A model generated the notes under the pieces. It was not told where the DNA came from, did not search any database, and saw nothing but the letters and a program-made list of their open reading frames with translations. From assembly GCF_019097595.1 (NCBI RefSeq), contig NC_080720.1, positions 29,668,352 through 29,732,351 on the forward strand: a DNA stretch of 64,000 nt, in the 5' to 3' direction. Positions 1 through 12,383 of this stretch are shown piece after piece. Position numbers and translations under genes: made by a program. The stretch is from Hemibagrus wyckioides. Lineage: Eukaryota; Chordata; Actinopteri; Siluriformes; Bagridae. Numbering within the stretch: the stretch's first letter is position 1; each line of letters starts with the position of its first letter.

Positions 1-354
1 TTCGTTTGGGGATGACCCCTTCCTGTTCCAACATGACTGCGCACCAGTGCACAAAGCAAGGTCCATAAAGACATGGATGAGAGAGTGAGTGTGGAGGAAC
101 TTGACTGGCCTGCACCTCAACACCTTTGGGATGAATTAGAGCGGAGACTGTGAGCCAGACCTTCTCATCCAACATCAGTGCCTGACCTCACAAATGTGCT
201 TCTAGAGGAATGGTCAAAAATTCCCATAAACACACTCCTAAACCTTGTGGAAAGCCTTCCCAGAAGAGTTGAAGCTGTTATAGCAGAAAAGGGGTGGGAC
301 AACTCCATATTACATTCACGTGCATGACGTCCCAAAACTTTTGGCAAAATAGTG
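1..354 (+). mobile_element. Tc1-like transposon remnant (3' part of transposase and right terminal repeat)
   Basis: The stretch reads like the C-terminal part of a Tc1 transposase: the region around the second catalytic Asp, the last part of the DDE domain, then the conserved tail near 200-300. Stops and small deletions break the frame; the tract normally carrying the last catalytic Glu is partly deleted. It ends in a terminal repeat (329-354, GTCCCAAAACTTTTGGC plus AAAATAGTG) followed by TA, the expected Tc1 target. The left end lies outside the window. The terminal repeat matches the short element at 31196-31729 better than the intact element at 62277-63526, so it belongs to a related but separate subfamily. 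Confidence 0.85.
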
Positions 355-356
355 TA

Positions 357-1349
357 TGTTTGATTTTTACAAACATTTATACAAATCTGATTATAATAAA
401 GAGACAAAGGAAAGATTTAAATTGAAACAGAATTTACCTTGTTTTGGGGACGTTGTAATGAAAAATGGTTAAATCTAACATGCTGCTCATCAAAAACATG
501 AAAAAAAATTAATTGTTGGTGAACTGCTTTGACATAAGAGGAAAAAAAACACTGGGATGTCAGGAATAAAACATTTTGTTTTGATTGTAGTGACTGCTCC
601 ATCGTTCATTGATTTCTACCTACATAATATAAACTCAAAACCATGCCACATAAATAAAAAACTTTTAGGCCAAACAAACATGCTTTCATAATCTCAGAGG
701 TACTGTCCATTTGATCTACAGTGTTTATGGTACTTATAAAGATCATGACTTTGCATTTCAGTTCCTGGAGTTGAACCACTCACTTGCAGTTTACTTGCTA
801 AGGTAAATTATCTTTCTCAAAATGTCCACAATACACAAAATGATATTTTACACTATAAAGCCAGTGAAATAACCAACTACGCAGGAGAAAGATAAAAAAA
901 TAAAAAGCTCTAATGAGGCTTTAAATCCGTATCTTAGTAATTAACATATTCCCAAGGGAATGTTAGTTAATTTCATAGGGAACTATTTAAATATAGCAAA
1001 ATGATCATCACAGACTCACAATTCAGCACAACCCATCCCTGTACTCATTTTTATACCTATGACTCTCAGCATGTAAATATTAGAATATCCTTTCGGGATG
1101 ATGATCGTGATTTTATGCTTTAATATCTGTGTATGAGAATGAGTGGCTTTTTATTCTGCAGATCTGGCAACCCTGATGGCGGGGTCTCTGTGCTGATTTC
1201 CTTTCCACAAATACTCTTTCAGGAACAGGGTGGAGCTCAAAGAGATTTCTGTGATATCTAGAGACTAGATAAGGTTTATGATATCTGGGCCAGCCTGTTA
1301 TTAATGAAGTGCTTATTACAGATGGTTTAAATTGTTGTTATTAAAATAA
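357..1349. other. Non-coding stretch, probably ift27 intron
   Basis: AT-rich sequence with no exon that I can match to the remainder of ift27 on the minus strand. If the gene continues conventionally, this is intron 2 and the later exons lie to the left of the window. Confidence 0.5.
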
Positions 1350-1545
1350 AACATTTACATTTTGTGGACACCCTTATCCAGAGTGACTTACATTTGAGCT
1401 TGTCTTTAAACAACAGACCAATTAAGAGTTATGGTCCTAGCTCAAGGGCCCAGCACTGGTAAGTTTGGTGGATCTGGGATTTGAACTCACAACCTTCTGA
1501 GCAATAGCCCAAAACCTGAACCACTAAGCTACCACATCCCCCAGG
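1350..1545. repeat. Short interspersed repeat of common teleost type
   Basis: Begins ACATTTACATTTTGTGG, runs through CTTATCCAGAGTGACTTACA, and closes with a 'gaactcacaacctt...ccactaagctacca' tail. This architecture is familiar from many fish genomes as a short non-autonomous repeat. Class (SINE or DNA MITE) is not decided here. It sits about 30 bp beyond ift27 exon 2 on the intron 2 side. Confidence 0.6.
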
Positions 1546-1577
1546 GGTCAATGATGCCTTGGAAACGGGGTTCTCAC

Positions 1578-1657
1578 CATGCTGTAGTTCTTCTGGATGT
1601 GGGAACCATCACTGCTGAACATCTGAGACAAGGCGCTCTTTCCTACCGCTGCATCTC
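1578..1657 (-). CDS. ift27: ift27 coding exon 2
   Basis: 80 bases between acceptor AG (1659-1658) and donor GTGAGA (from 1577). Completes the split Gly codon, then encodes DAAVGKSALSQMFSSDG and HIQKNYSM. The P-loop Lys and Ser are intact. The upstream tract of the acceptor is a pure TG repeat rather than an ordinary pyrimidine tract. Confidence 0.87.
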
Positions 1658-2842
1658 CTACACACACACACACACACACAAATGATGAACTAATCTGATA
1701 AGATGATAACATGTCTTCCTTTAATTAATTAATCATTGCCAAATTGCAGTGGAATAAGAGGGAAAACTCTGGTGAAGCGCCGTCATAGGAAATTAATCAA
1801 CTTTAAAAGTAAGTACATTTCCGCATGAGAAATTCTTCAGGGGAAGAAAATGAAAAGGACAATTTCTAACAACTGTTATAAAGTAAGCAATAAAAGAAAT
1901 GATCGTGTCTTGTGGATGTTCTACAGCATCATTTACAAGTTCAATTCAATTCAATTTTATTTGTATAGCGCTAAACATCGTCTCAAAGCAGCTTTACAGA
2001 ACATAAAAAACCAAAAATATAACACAGGAAAAAAAGTCCTAGATGTTAGACAAAATCATCCCTAGTGAACAAGCCTGAGGCGATTGTGGCAAGGAAAAAC
2101 TCCCTTGAGAGGAACCAGACTCTAAAGGGAACCTCATCCTCATGTGGGTGACACTGGAGGGTGTGATTATAAATGATTCTAAACACTGAAGAGTGTGATT
2201 ATGAACAATGTCCTTTCTACAGTCAGATGTGTGATGCAGATACAGCATGTGAAGAATGTTAGTGTGTGTATTAATTAAGAGGTTGTGGTCGTCCTCGAAG
2301 TCCACATAGGGTTGGCAGCGTTGCATTAAATACCTAAATCCTAAAGCATTGAATACCTAAAGCAGAACCCATTAGGAGCTGGTCCATCTCTGGATGCCTC
2401 AGGATCCTCGCAGAGTTGACCTCAAGTCTAAAAAAAGCCATGTGCCTACTGATAAATGGCTGACAAAATGCTGTGGATTACTATGAACTAATGAAAATGA
2501 GGAACTTTTTAGTGCAAGTCCATGAGTAATATGTATAATAATGTAATGAGCCATCAAGCTGCACGTGGTAGTGATAAACAACCCAAAGAGGCACTGGAAA
2601 ATAAAAAGTCTCATACGTTTTTAAAATAAAAATACACAGCCTAAATGTTAAATTCCTCCCTATTGAACATATAGTGCACTACAAAGGGTGGAGAAAGCTG
2701 TTTGTTTCTAGTCCCCTTTGCTTTAGTGCGTGAAGTGGTTCAGGACACAGCCACAACAAACACGCGCTAACTAGCTAGCTAATCTATATACGATGAAACT
2801 GTTCTTACCGACAAGAATACACCTTGCTCGTAATTTCACCAT
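1578..2842 (-). CDS. ift27: ift27, intraflagellar transport protein 27 (Rab-like GTPase), 5' part only
   Basis: Two spliced minus-strand exons (2842-2809 and 1657-1578) give the first 38 residues, starting MVKLRARCILVGDAAVGKSA. This matches the N-terminus of IFT27/RABL4: beta-1 strand, then the GxxxxGKS P-loop (residues 12-19) that binds nucleotide phosphates, then the helix toward switch I. IFT27 is a small GTPase that pairs with IFT25 in the IFT-B complex and is needed for BBSome-dependent export from cilia. The ATG has a good context (GCGCC before it). Splicing is phase-consistent: exon 1 ends G|GTAAGA and exon 2 starts after TGTAG. Later exons, including the G4/G5 motifs, are not in the window. 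The gene is divergent from syngr1 and has an X-box upstream. Confidence 0.85.
1661..1680. repeat. (CA)10 microsatellite forming the 3' splice tract of ift27 intron 1
   Basis: On the transcribed (minus) strand this is (TG)n running directly into the TAG acceptor of exon 2. Confidence 0.95.
1941..2412. repeat. Interspersed repeat, copy A (about 470 bp)
   Basis: Starts with TTCAATTCAATTTTATTTG and 'tatagcgctaaacat', passes CAAAGCAGCTTTACAGAACA, 'caagcctgaggcgattgtgg', 'ttaattaagaggttgtggtc' and 'gagctggtccatctctgg', and ends 'caggatcctcgcagagttg'. The same landmarks occur in the same order at 10643-11150, so this is a dispersed repeat family. I see no coding remnant. It lies in ift27 intron 1. 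Confidence 0.85.
2809..2842 (-). CDS. ift27: ift27 coding exon 1
   Basis: Start codon at 2842-2840, 11 codons plus one base, then donor GGTAAGAAC on the minus strand. It encodes MVKLRARCILV and the first base of the P-loop glycine. Too short for any ORF scan; recognised by protein similarity and splice phase. Confidence 0.85.
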
Positions 2843-3130
2843 GGCGCAAATAATACTGTAATAAACTGTAAATCTATATATATATTGCTTTATATAAAAA
2901 CTGGATGATTATTATTATTAAAACCGAATTCTAAGAGAGTTTAACCCGAGTTGTTTTCTTTTCCCTCCTCCCCGGGACAGCTGCACACAAGTGCGTTGCT
3001 AAGCAACTGAAATGTGCCGTTTTCCATTGGTGCAATCGACAGCACGAGGGCAAATTCTACAATACGATTGGCTGTTAGGTGAGGTGACGCAGCACATGCG
3101 CGCTGCTTGCCTTGTGGTTCAGTACTGACC
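2843..3130 (-). promoter_or_regulatory. ift27: ift27 promoter / 5' UTR region
   Basis: Upstream of the minus-strand ATG lie an X-box (2995-3007), two CCAAT boxes on the minus strand (ATTGG near 3026 and in GATTGGCTG near 3066) and an NRF1-like ACATGCGCGC near 3094. No TATA box is obvious. The exact transcription start cannot be read from sequence. Confidence 0.6.
2995..3007. promoter_or_regulatory. RFX X-box
   Basis: GTTGCTAAGCAAC is a perfect inverted repeat (GTTGCT, one-base spacer, AGCAAC) of the RFX-binding type found upstream of ciliary genes. It lies about 150 bp upstream of the ift27 start codon, the usual distance. Confidence 0.8.
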
Positions 3131-3557
3131 TCCTTCACCACTAGTGGTCGTAAAAGGATTTTTTAATGACTGAAAGTATTATAATTGAGAGTCTTTTTAC
3201 TTTTATTTTAATTTTTGATTAGTTTTGCACAATATATAAAACATTTTGTGTATTCAGTGTCCTTTTTAAATAAATACTTAGTGTCGTTCAAAGGACTTTA
3301 AGATACTGAACATCTAGTATCAACATGTTTTGGTGTAAAGTAGCTAACAAATTGATGAATTAAAAATAGAAATAAGTACAAATATATATATTTTATTGTT
3401 TTATTTGAGTTATTAAAGCTCACAAAAATGAAATGTATGTAGTATGTACAAAATGTACAAAAACACATGTATGTAGTATTCTTCTTTTCAGTTTATTTTT
3501 ATATTTTTTTCTAGAGTATATATTTCTTTCTTTCTCTTTTCCATTTTCTCTTCCATC

Positions 3558-3635
<78 letters not shown>

Positions 3636-3881
3636 AAATAGCAATAATACTTTTTAGTAACTAAAACAAGTTTAAAATCTAAAAAAAATATGATTAAATA
3701 AAAGCTTCACTTCATATTTACGTAATTAATATAAATTGTGTTTATATCAATATTATCAATTCAGCGTAATTTTATTCGCTCAGCAATTGAAATTAGCGTG
3801 TATTGTTTAAGGTACTTTAAATAATAAATAAAAATATTATTTTGCTGTGTGAAGTATCTGCAGTGATGAGAAATCAAGTCC
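3131..3881. other. Intergenic AT-rich spacer between divergent ift27 and syngr1
   Basis: No gene seen. It holds a long (TA)n run and AT-rich unique sequence. Confidence 0.7.
3562..3632. repeat. (TA)n microsatellite, about 70 bp
   Basis: Uninterrupted TA dinucleotides. Any reading frame across it is an artefact. Confidence 0.97.
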
Positions 3882-4056
3882 TTAACAGTAAATAAAATGT
3901 CTAGTAAAACATATCAAGCGCGCCGGGCACGCCGTAAGGATTGCGCGCTCACGATAATTGTCGCGCGCTGGAAGGTGCGCCTGCGCGTTCACGCGAGAGC
4001 GAGTGCAATCATCCTGTTTTCTTTTTTTTTCTGAGTCCATCTCTGTCTCGGGGAAG
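3882..4056 (+). promoter_or_regulatory. syngr1: syngr1 CpG-rich proximal promoter and 5' UTR
   Basis: CpG density rises sharply against AT-rich flanks (GCGCGCCGGGCACGCCG, GTCGCGCGCTGG). GTGCGCCTGCGCG near 3975 is one mismatch from an NRF1 site. A pyrimidine tract precedes the start codon. Transcription start not determinable. Confidence 0.65.
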
Positions 4057-4155
4057 ATGGAGGGTACGGCGTACGGAGCGGCCAGGGCCGGAGGAGCCTT
4101 CGACCTCCTCACGTTCCTCCAGCAGCCTCACACCGTCCTCCGCATGGTTTCCTGG
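4057..4155 (+). CDS. syngr1: syngr1 coding exon 1
   Basis: Starts GGGAAGATGGAGG (good context) and encodes 33 residues, MEGTAYGAARAGGAFDLL through RMVSW. Phase-0 donor TGG|GTGAGC. The GAFDLLTFLQQPHTVLR stretch is the cytosolic lead-in to the first membrane span. Confidence 0.92.
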
Positions 4156-7100
4156 GTGAGCACGAGAGCTTTATCAACAATTTACCCCCCGGCTTTTGTG
4201 TTTATTTTGTTAATCAAAATAATGCAGACGGCCAGCGCGTTAAGGAAGTCGCGCGCTCGGCACTCGCAGTGTTTACGCATCGCATGCCCTCAGTAGCCTG
4301 GTGTTTGATTGCATTAAAGAGTCAGTGTATTCAGGGGGCCACATCAAGGTGAATTGTTATATAGGGTGGTTGTGATTATTAGGCTGCTTTTATTTAAGGA
4401 TGGATGATGTTTTTGATCAGGGCGCGTGCAGAATGACAGCCAGCTCGCGGTCAACATGTACGTCTTGGCCATGATGAAAGGACGCTGTCATATCGCGTGC
4501 ATTTAATTCAGGATGAACACACACTTTATAAACCTATACGACTTCATCATGCCACTCTAGAGCAGTCTAATTGTGTCCAAAGGGAGGAAAATCAACAGCT
4601 GAGGCAAAGGAGGATGCTCCTGCCCTCGTGTTTATTTTTCTTGTAGACTATGGAGACTACTGAAGTTTGGAAATGAATGTGTTGTTTTCTTTCTTCGTAA
4701 ATGATCCTTATGCACATTAACCATTTCTCGGTTTTTGACTATATGCTTATTGCTGGCTGGATTTCAGCAGAAAGTGTTTAATAACTACAGTAACACATCT
4801 GTGCCTGATTCACTCGTAGCAGCACCACTCATCTGATTAGGTCCCACGTGAGAGCTAAAATCTGTTATCTGTCAAAACTATCAAGGCCACAATAAAAATT
4901 ATGTGGGGGAAAAACATTATGCGTCCTTAAGAACCGCTCTGTCACAAAAGAAGTTTGTACCATTTTGTTTGAAGATTGACCAGAAGATACCATAGCCATC
5001 TGTGGTCCAAGAGAGTCCAAGAAAACAAACCCGCCCATGCTCTCGGGGAGGGATCTGTAACATACTTTCTCCGGTCACAGGTTTTTGTGAGCAGGGTGCC
5101 TACAGGGTGTTCTACTGCCCTGTGATGCAGCATGAGCACCAGGTTGAAAAGATGCATTCGGCTGCCTTCACAGACATGTCTCAGAGGAAGCATATAATAG
5201 CTTTCACCTTTTCTGGACAGATACACAGCAAATCATGATTTAATCTTTTTTCTAAGTGTTAAGTGAAGCCTCTAACGAGACTGGGTTCATGATGTGTTCC
5301 TGCCGAATACCAAATATGACACATTAAACTAGTAACCAATTAATATATATATTTATCAGAATATTTATCTATTGTTTATTCTATTTTTATTTAAGTATGC
5401 ATCTGTGCATTCCAGCCACACTGAACATTTTGTGTATTTTATACACTGGCTGTCACACCATGCAGGCTGAGACAGATACAAGCAAACTGCTGATGATCCG
5501 AATAAACTGTTCTGATTCAAGAGACAGGAAATAGGACAGGCGATCGGCTAACAGTACAATGTAGGTGAGATAAAAAAGGAAGCAAAAACAAACCAGGACC
5601 TCATTACACAGACTAAAGGCTTTGCACATTCAGGTAAGGCACCCTGAGTGTAACTTTGTGTGAATGAATGAGTGTGTGAGTGTGTAATTGGTAACAGGTG
5701 TGTGTGTGTGAAAAGGACTCTGGAGACCGTGAACGTGCAGGAGGTGAGTGTTTGTATGCTGTGGTGTGTTGTGGGAGTTGGAGTTCACAGACGGGAGTTG
5801 ACGTGGCACTGGACTACTTCTACCTCTATAAGAATTTTGTCGTAAAATGAGACAATCATCAGTCCAAATGGAGATCAAATCTAAATAATCTAAGGAATCA
5901 CTTGACTTAATAAATCTACAGTCTGGACTAGAAGGAAATCAGCCCCAGTCTTACTTTTCACGATTGTCAAATTATTCCCAGTTTTCCGTGGTGCTGTTAC
6001 ACTCAGTTCTACAAAAATCCAAAATAATCTATTTGTCCATTGCACATAGCAAACAGACAGACTACAGAAGAAGAACTATAGAACTACTAAGTGTCCTATA
6101 TGCAAGGTGTACCTAATAATCTGTCCAATGAGTGAACTGTTAATATTGTACTATATTACACTGTAACTGTTATTAGATTGAAATCTAAAGGCTTATTCTG
6201 TGTCGGTGCCATGAAACCAAGTCTATAGCTGTGTTCCAAATGATGTACTGTACACTACACTATGCAGTGTCCACAAAAAGTCTGCTGATTTTTCCTTCCT
6301 TAGTTTTGCACTGGAGCTGTGAAGCTGTGTTAGCTAGTAAGCGTCCGTAAAAACAGTGTTTCGCTGACTTTCCATGTAATTTTGCAAGAAACTTGACTAT
6401 AATAACGTGCGTCATCATTTTATTTTCATTTTTTTAATAATGCACAGTTTGATGTCATTTCTATGAAAGCCCTAAAAGGTCATAATGATACTTCTTTTTT
6501 GAATTTTCTTGTCTAGCAATACTTCCCTTAACAGGCAATAGTTTTGACGTCTGGGATCAAGCTTTTTGATAATTGAACAACTAAACGACTGAAATCTAGT
6601 GATGGAATAGTGGCTGTTTATAGGTGCTAGAACTGATTACAGGAATCACAAGATTAAATGGAACTGTATTATACACGGATAAAAATTAGGTACATTCTTC
6701 ATTGGCTGTGCCATCCCTGATTACATCCCAGTCCATCCAGGATTTAATAGAGCATTTTCGTTATTGTTGCAGAAACAAAAATGCTTGATTTTGCTTTGCT
6801 GCAGCTTGCAAAGTTTCCGGAAAACTACTTAAATTGGCAAAAATAGATTCTTCTTTTAATCTCCTACCAGTGAAGTCCGATCCACGGAGGCCCCACCTTG
6901 CAACTTACAGAACTTAAAGGATCTGCTGCTAACATCTTGGTTCCAGATACACTCTGAACACACCTTCAGGGATCTAGTGGAGTCCATGCCTTGATGGATC
7001 AGGGCTGTTTTGGCAGCAAAAAGGGGGACCAACACAATGTTAGACAGGTGGTCATAATGTTATGCCTGATCGGTGTATATAACTTACATAATAGTCATCC

Positions 7101-8988
7101 TACATTCTTTTATTGAACTCTGGGATTCATGGAATCTCATCCGAAGCATCTGAGATGGGACAGGATGATCACGAGACACAGCAAAACGAACGATTGATCG
7201 GTTCAAGGGCTCGTTTCCATTTCCTCCAGAGACCTGGATGATGTGGCTGTGTATGTTTGTTCTCTGTGTTATTTGTATTTAGTAACAACTAATAATTGTG
7301 CCACTGTACCACGCATTAGAGCGGAGAATAGTTTGCGGACACAAGCTCTAATAAGGTTATCGCAGCAAGCTGCCTTAATTAGTACTGTGTTAAATTTATG
7401 CAGTGCTTATCATAACTATAAGTAATATTCTGAAAGAAGATCTAATTATTTTCGGAATTAGCGCCTTGCTGTTATTTATAGCTTCTGTGGTGAATTTGCT
7501 GCCAGACGCAATTCAAAGAACTGTATTGTTTCTCTTTGGTGATTTCTGTATTGTGTTTATTTCTACTCTTTTCTTCTGGTTAAGTTTTGTGTGAGACTCA
7601 ATTTGGGGCCAAAATTTATCCATCCAGATGGGGGACAAGGCGGGGGACAACCTGGACAGGATGCCAACCCATCACAGGGCACAATCACACACATCCATTC
7701 ACACATTCCAGACAATTTTGAGATTCCTGTCAGCCTACAACATATGTCTTTGGATTCGGGAGGAAACCTATGAAGAACATGCACACGCAGGACGGGTGCA
7801 GAATCGACCCCTAACCCAGTGATCATGGTGGTGCGAGGATTCATCCCCCTTTCCATTAAAATCTCCACTGAAATGATCTATCGGCTTAGCTCTAGCTTAT
7901 GGCCAGTTCCAGTTGTTCCAAACTCTCTGGACAAGTCTCAGATCTCGCCATCTGTCAGTGCACTCAGCCTTGGGCAACCAACTGTCCTTCTTGCCTTCTC
8001 ACACCGCACTCTGAACCACGTTCCCTATCGCCTCGAGCACTGCTCGGCTGGACCCACCATCTCACAGGGTCTGATGCAAGGAAGATATGCATCAAAGCTC
8101 TTCTCTGTCTTGGCACCTAGGTGGTGGAACAAACTTCCTCAAGGCTGTCCAAACAGCTGAGTCACTGCCTGTCTTCAAACTAAGGCAAAACACCTACGTT
8201 TTCACCTAGAACTAGAATTAGCACTTTGTTATTTAGAAAAAGTTACTGTACTGTATTAGTATTAGTCTCTGAACTAAAAAAATATGAACTTGGATCTTGT
8301 TGTGCTGTAGGGAAACAACAGGGACACCCAGGGTAACATTAAACCGTTCAACTGAACCATACGTGCACTGAGTAGGCAAGTTCTGTTGAATAGTGACGGA
8401 AGTAGGAATATAAAATTTTATTTCCTTCCTTCTTTTCTTCCTTCCTCACTTTTATTTTCTCCTTCCTTCCTTCCTTCCTTCCTTCCTTCCTTCCGTTTTC
8501 TCCTTCCTTCCTTGCATTTTCTCCTTCCTTCCTTCCCTCCTTCCTTCCTTCCTTCCTTCCTTCCTCACTTTCATTTCCTTCCTTCCTTCCTTCCTTCCTT
8601 GCATTTTGATATTTTCGCTGCTTTCTGTGAGCTTCGCCTGTCACCACGTACTTACCTACACTCTTTTCCAGCACATCAGGTTTGTTTAGAGACACAGCTG
8701 TCAATCAGTATGCTGTGTAATGTGACACACCCACCAAACTCTTATCAGGCAGAAACAGCACTTTTTAAAGCTTCTTTCTGGTAATTAAATTGCATGTATT
8801 TTTAGTAAATACACAGTAAAAGACGTATTAGTATCACAAAGACGCTTTTAACACTCGGTACTACGTTCTCAGAGGGTTTAAGATGGCGTTCTAATTAAGA
8901 TCAGTGTATGTTCATTTACAGAGTCGGCTTGCATATTTCGTAGCGAAAACCAGGACACAAATCAGTCGGACACGGCCTATAATAGACA

Positions 8989-9029
<41 letters not shown>

Positions 9030-11608
9030 TGCTTCTCAGCCCCATCATTACAAGGCCTATGTGTTGCCATGGCAACATGGTGACACAGCCACAGGCGCAA
9101 TGCTGCTGACGCACACGCTATCCCATAATTCTCCTGTGCCGCAATGGGATCATCACCCGGAGACAGACTTATCATGCAGGGGTGGTATGGACCGGAAAAT
9201 CAGAAATGGTTGACAGGGGAAATGACAGAGAGAGAGAGAGAGAGAGAAACAGCCTATACTTTGTGTTATCCTGACTCAAAGTAACTGCAAAGAACCAGAC
9301 AAAACTCAACTGTTTTTCTCAGAGCTAGGACACGCTGCCACAGGTGGATTCGCCTTAATATTTCTACTCATGATATGATTAAATCCAGTGTACTTCAGTA
9401 ATAATTGTAGAGGTAATACACATTGCAGCATAGTACACAACTTTTCATTACAAGTTGATTATACTTCTTTTCAACCACGCAGACAAACATGTATAATGGC
9501 TGCCACACAAACCCTGCAGAGGTTTGTAGCATCATTTGTGCTCTAGATATTAAGCTGGTACAATACCAACATAAATAGTAGGGGTCGGATAGCATTGTGA
9601 CACATGGCGTCCGTGACCGTGTCGGGTTTCGAATCGCATATTCGTGTAATGTCCTTCACTTTGTATTAACCACTAACCTTTTAAAGAGAATGGTTGACTT
9701 TTAAAAGCCTCTTATTCATTGCATTAAGAGTTTGGGTTTTTGTACATTTTTGAATATATGATTGAGATGCAGCTCATGACAACGATCACGATAACAGCAG
9801 AAAGGATTAAGAGAGCATTTGACGTTATGGCTGTGATGTGCCATCTAGTGGATGTCATTATAATCATTATAATAAATCCCTAAATGTTCATAAAGTATGT
9901 ATGCAATAACGTAGTTTAAGTAGGTTTAACACATTGCACCAAAATCACATCTCTGCTAATCTCTTTTATTCATCCTCGTTAATCCATTCAGTGAGCTGAA
10001 GATGGGGGGGCGGGGTCATTCTGATAGAAACCCGCGATCAGCTTGACGAAATTTGTTTTTCATTTAGCGGTGCCGCTTTAATCCAAGAGGATAAGTGAAG
10101 CCAGAATATGTGGGCACAGTTAAATTAAAGGAAAAATCTGCCTAATTTTAGCTAGTAGCTGATTCAACAACAATCCGTTGGTCAAAAGTTCAGGAGGTCA
10201 CACAAAAGCGTCCGGTTCACCTTCAGGTTTCAGATGTTGCGCTCTATTTATTCTCGTACTCGTCCCACAGCATGGGTCAGATTGTCACAATGACTGAATG
10301 AAGCAGATTGTCTAAATGGATCAGATTGACTTTGCTCATCTTACAGCGCCTGTAATGTTATACAGCGTTTGACCATACAGTGTGGAAACATTAGATTTCA
10401 GAGATGCACACACAGACGTGTGTGTGTGTGTGACTGTGGAGGACGGAGTGTACTAACATGACAGCGAATAGAGGAGGACGGACAGAGAGAGGAGGGGTCA
10501 GGGGCAAATAAAACACAACATTCAGAGCAAAGAAAGTGGATACAGTGAACATCGCTGTGTGATCTGAAATTCGGAAACGAGAATCAATCTGTTCCTTCAC
10601 ACTGACAGTGTGATCGATTTTATTTTATTTTTTAAATATTCTATTCAATTCAATTGAATTTTATTTGCATAGCGCTATTAACAATAAACATTGTCTCAAA
10701 GCAGCTTTACAGAACATAAGAAACGTTAGACAACGTTAGACAAAATCATCACTAGTCAGCAAGCCTGAGGCGACTGTGACGAGGAAAAACTCCCTTAGAT
10801 GGTATGAGGAAGAAACTCTCATCCTCATCCTCATCTCGGTGACCCCGCAGAGTGTGATTATAAATTATTCTAAACACCAGAGTGTGATATCAACAATGCA
10901 ACTCCTTTCTGCAGTCATGTAAAGTCAGAGGCAGATACAGCATATGTAGAATGTTAGTGTGTGTATTAATTAAGAGGTTGTGGTCATCCTCAAAGTCCAC
11001 ATAGGGTTGGAAGTGTTGCTTTGAATACCCAAATCCTCATGAAGCAGAACTCATTGGGAGCTGGTCCATCTCTGGATGCCTCAGGATCCTCACAGGGTTG
11101 GCCTCTGTCTACTGGAGCTGGCACGATCTCTAGATGCCTCAGGATGGGTAGAAAAAGGGAACAAGTGGAAAGGAATTAGCGTATCTGCTGTTCATGATAT
11201 TAGCAGCACTAGATGATAGTGTGCATTTAATCGGATGTACTGGAGTACAAGGTTATGGGATGTATTACAGTATGTGTATGCCAGGCTACAGAGATATGTC
11301 TATAATGTACGTTTAAATACTCGATTTCAGCAGAGATCTCTTATATGGGAAGTGGAAAGTATACTGCTGCTATCTTCTTATGCAGCTAGTAAAACATTTT
11401 AAACCTATGGCTAAGCAGTTTTACTAAAAAAATTTTTCTTTTCTCAGTCCAGCCGGTCAGTAAATACCTTATGACGTAAGAGGTCAGTACTGTAGTTTTA
11501 TAATGCAGCACCTTATTTGTGCACAGTAAGCATGACACAGAAGCGCAGACCTAAAGAAACTGTCATTCTTTACTGATGAATGCTAGAGGGCATGGGGTTT
11601 ATGTTTAG

Positions 11609-11642
<34 letters not shown>

Positions 11643-12336
11643 GAGTGAGTCATGCTGCTAAATTGTTCTTTCTGAGGATGCTCACATATTTGAATCATTA
11701 TGGAACATTTTGATCCCACAAAAGCTTTAAAGAAATGTATGTGTGTTTCTGTGTACATTAGACGAAACAGGGAAGGAAGGAAGGAAGGAAGGAAGGAAAT
11801 GAAGGTGAGGAAGGAATTAAGGAAAGAAATGAAGGAAGGAAGGATGGAAGGAAGGAAGGAAATGAAGGTGAGGAAGGAATGAAGGAATGAAATGAAGGTG
11901 AGGAAGGAAGGAAGGAAGGAAGGAAGGAAGGAAATGAAGGTGAGGAATGAAGGAAGGAAAGAAGGAAATGAAGGTGAGGAAGGAATTAAGGAATTAAATG
12001 AAGGTGAGGAATGAAGGAAGGAAATGAAGGTGAGGAAGGAATTAAGGAAAGAAATGAAGGAAGGAAGGAAGGAAAGAAGGAAGGAAGGAAATGAAGGTGA
12101 GGAAGGAAGGAAGGAAGGAAGGAAGGAAGGAAGGTAGGAAATGAAGGTGAGGAAGGAAGGAAGGAAATGAAAGTTTGGAATGACTGAATGAAGGAAGAAA
12201 ATGAAAGTGAGGAAGGATGGAAGGAAGGAATGGAAAATTTTCAATGTCATTATTTAAGAATGAATGAATGGTGATAGAATAAAAGAGAAAGAAAATGTTT
12301 ATTATCATGAATTAAGAATGTATGAATAAGAAAGAC

Positions 12337-12383
<47 letters not shown>

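Noticed and set aside
1140..1260. Candidate third exon of ift27 on the minus strand
   Set aside because: Translation in all minus frames lacks the expected switch/VELFIFDSAGK-type sequence; no splice-consistent match.
4942..5238. Overlapping open frames on both strands in syngr1 intron 1
   Set aside because: No recognisable product and no splice signals matching syngr1; treated as chance.
11570..12308. 226-codon Phe-Leu-Pro-Ser frame on the minus strand
   Set aside because: Translation of a GGAA microsatellite; not a gene.
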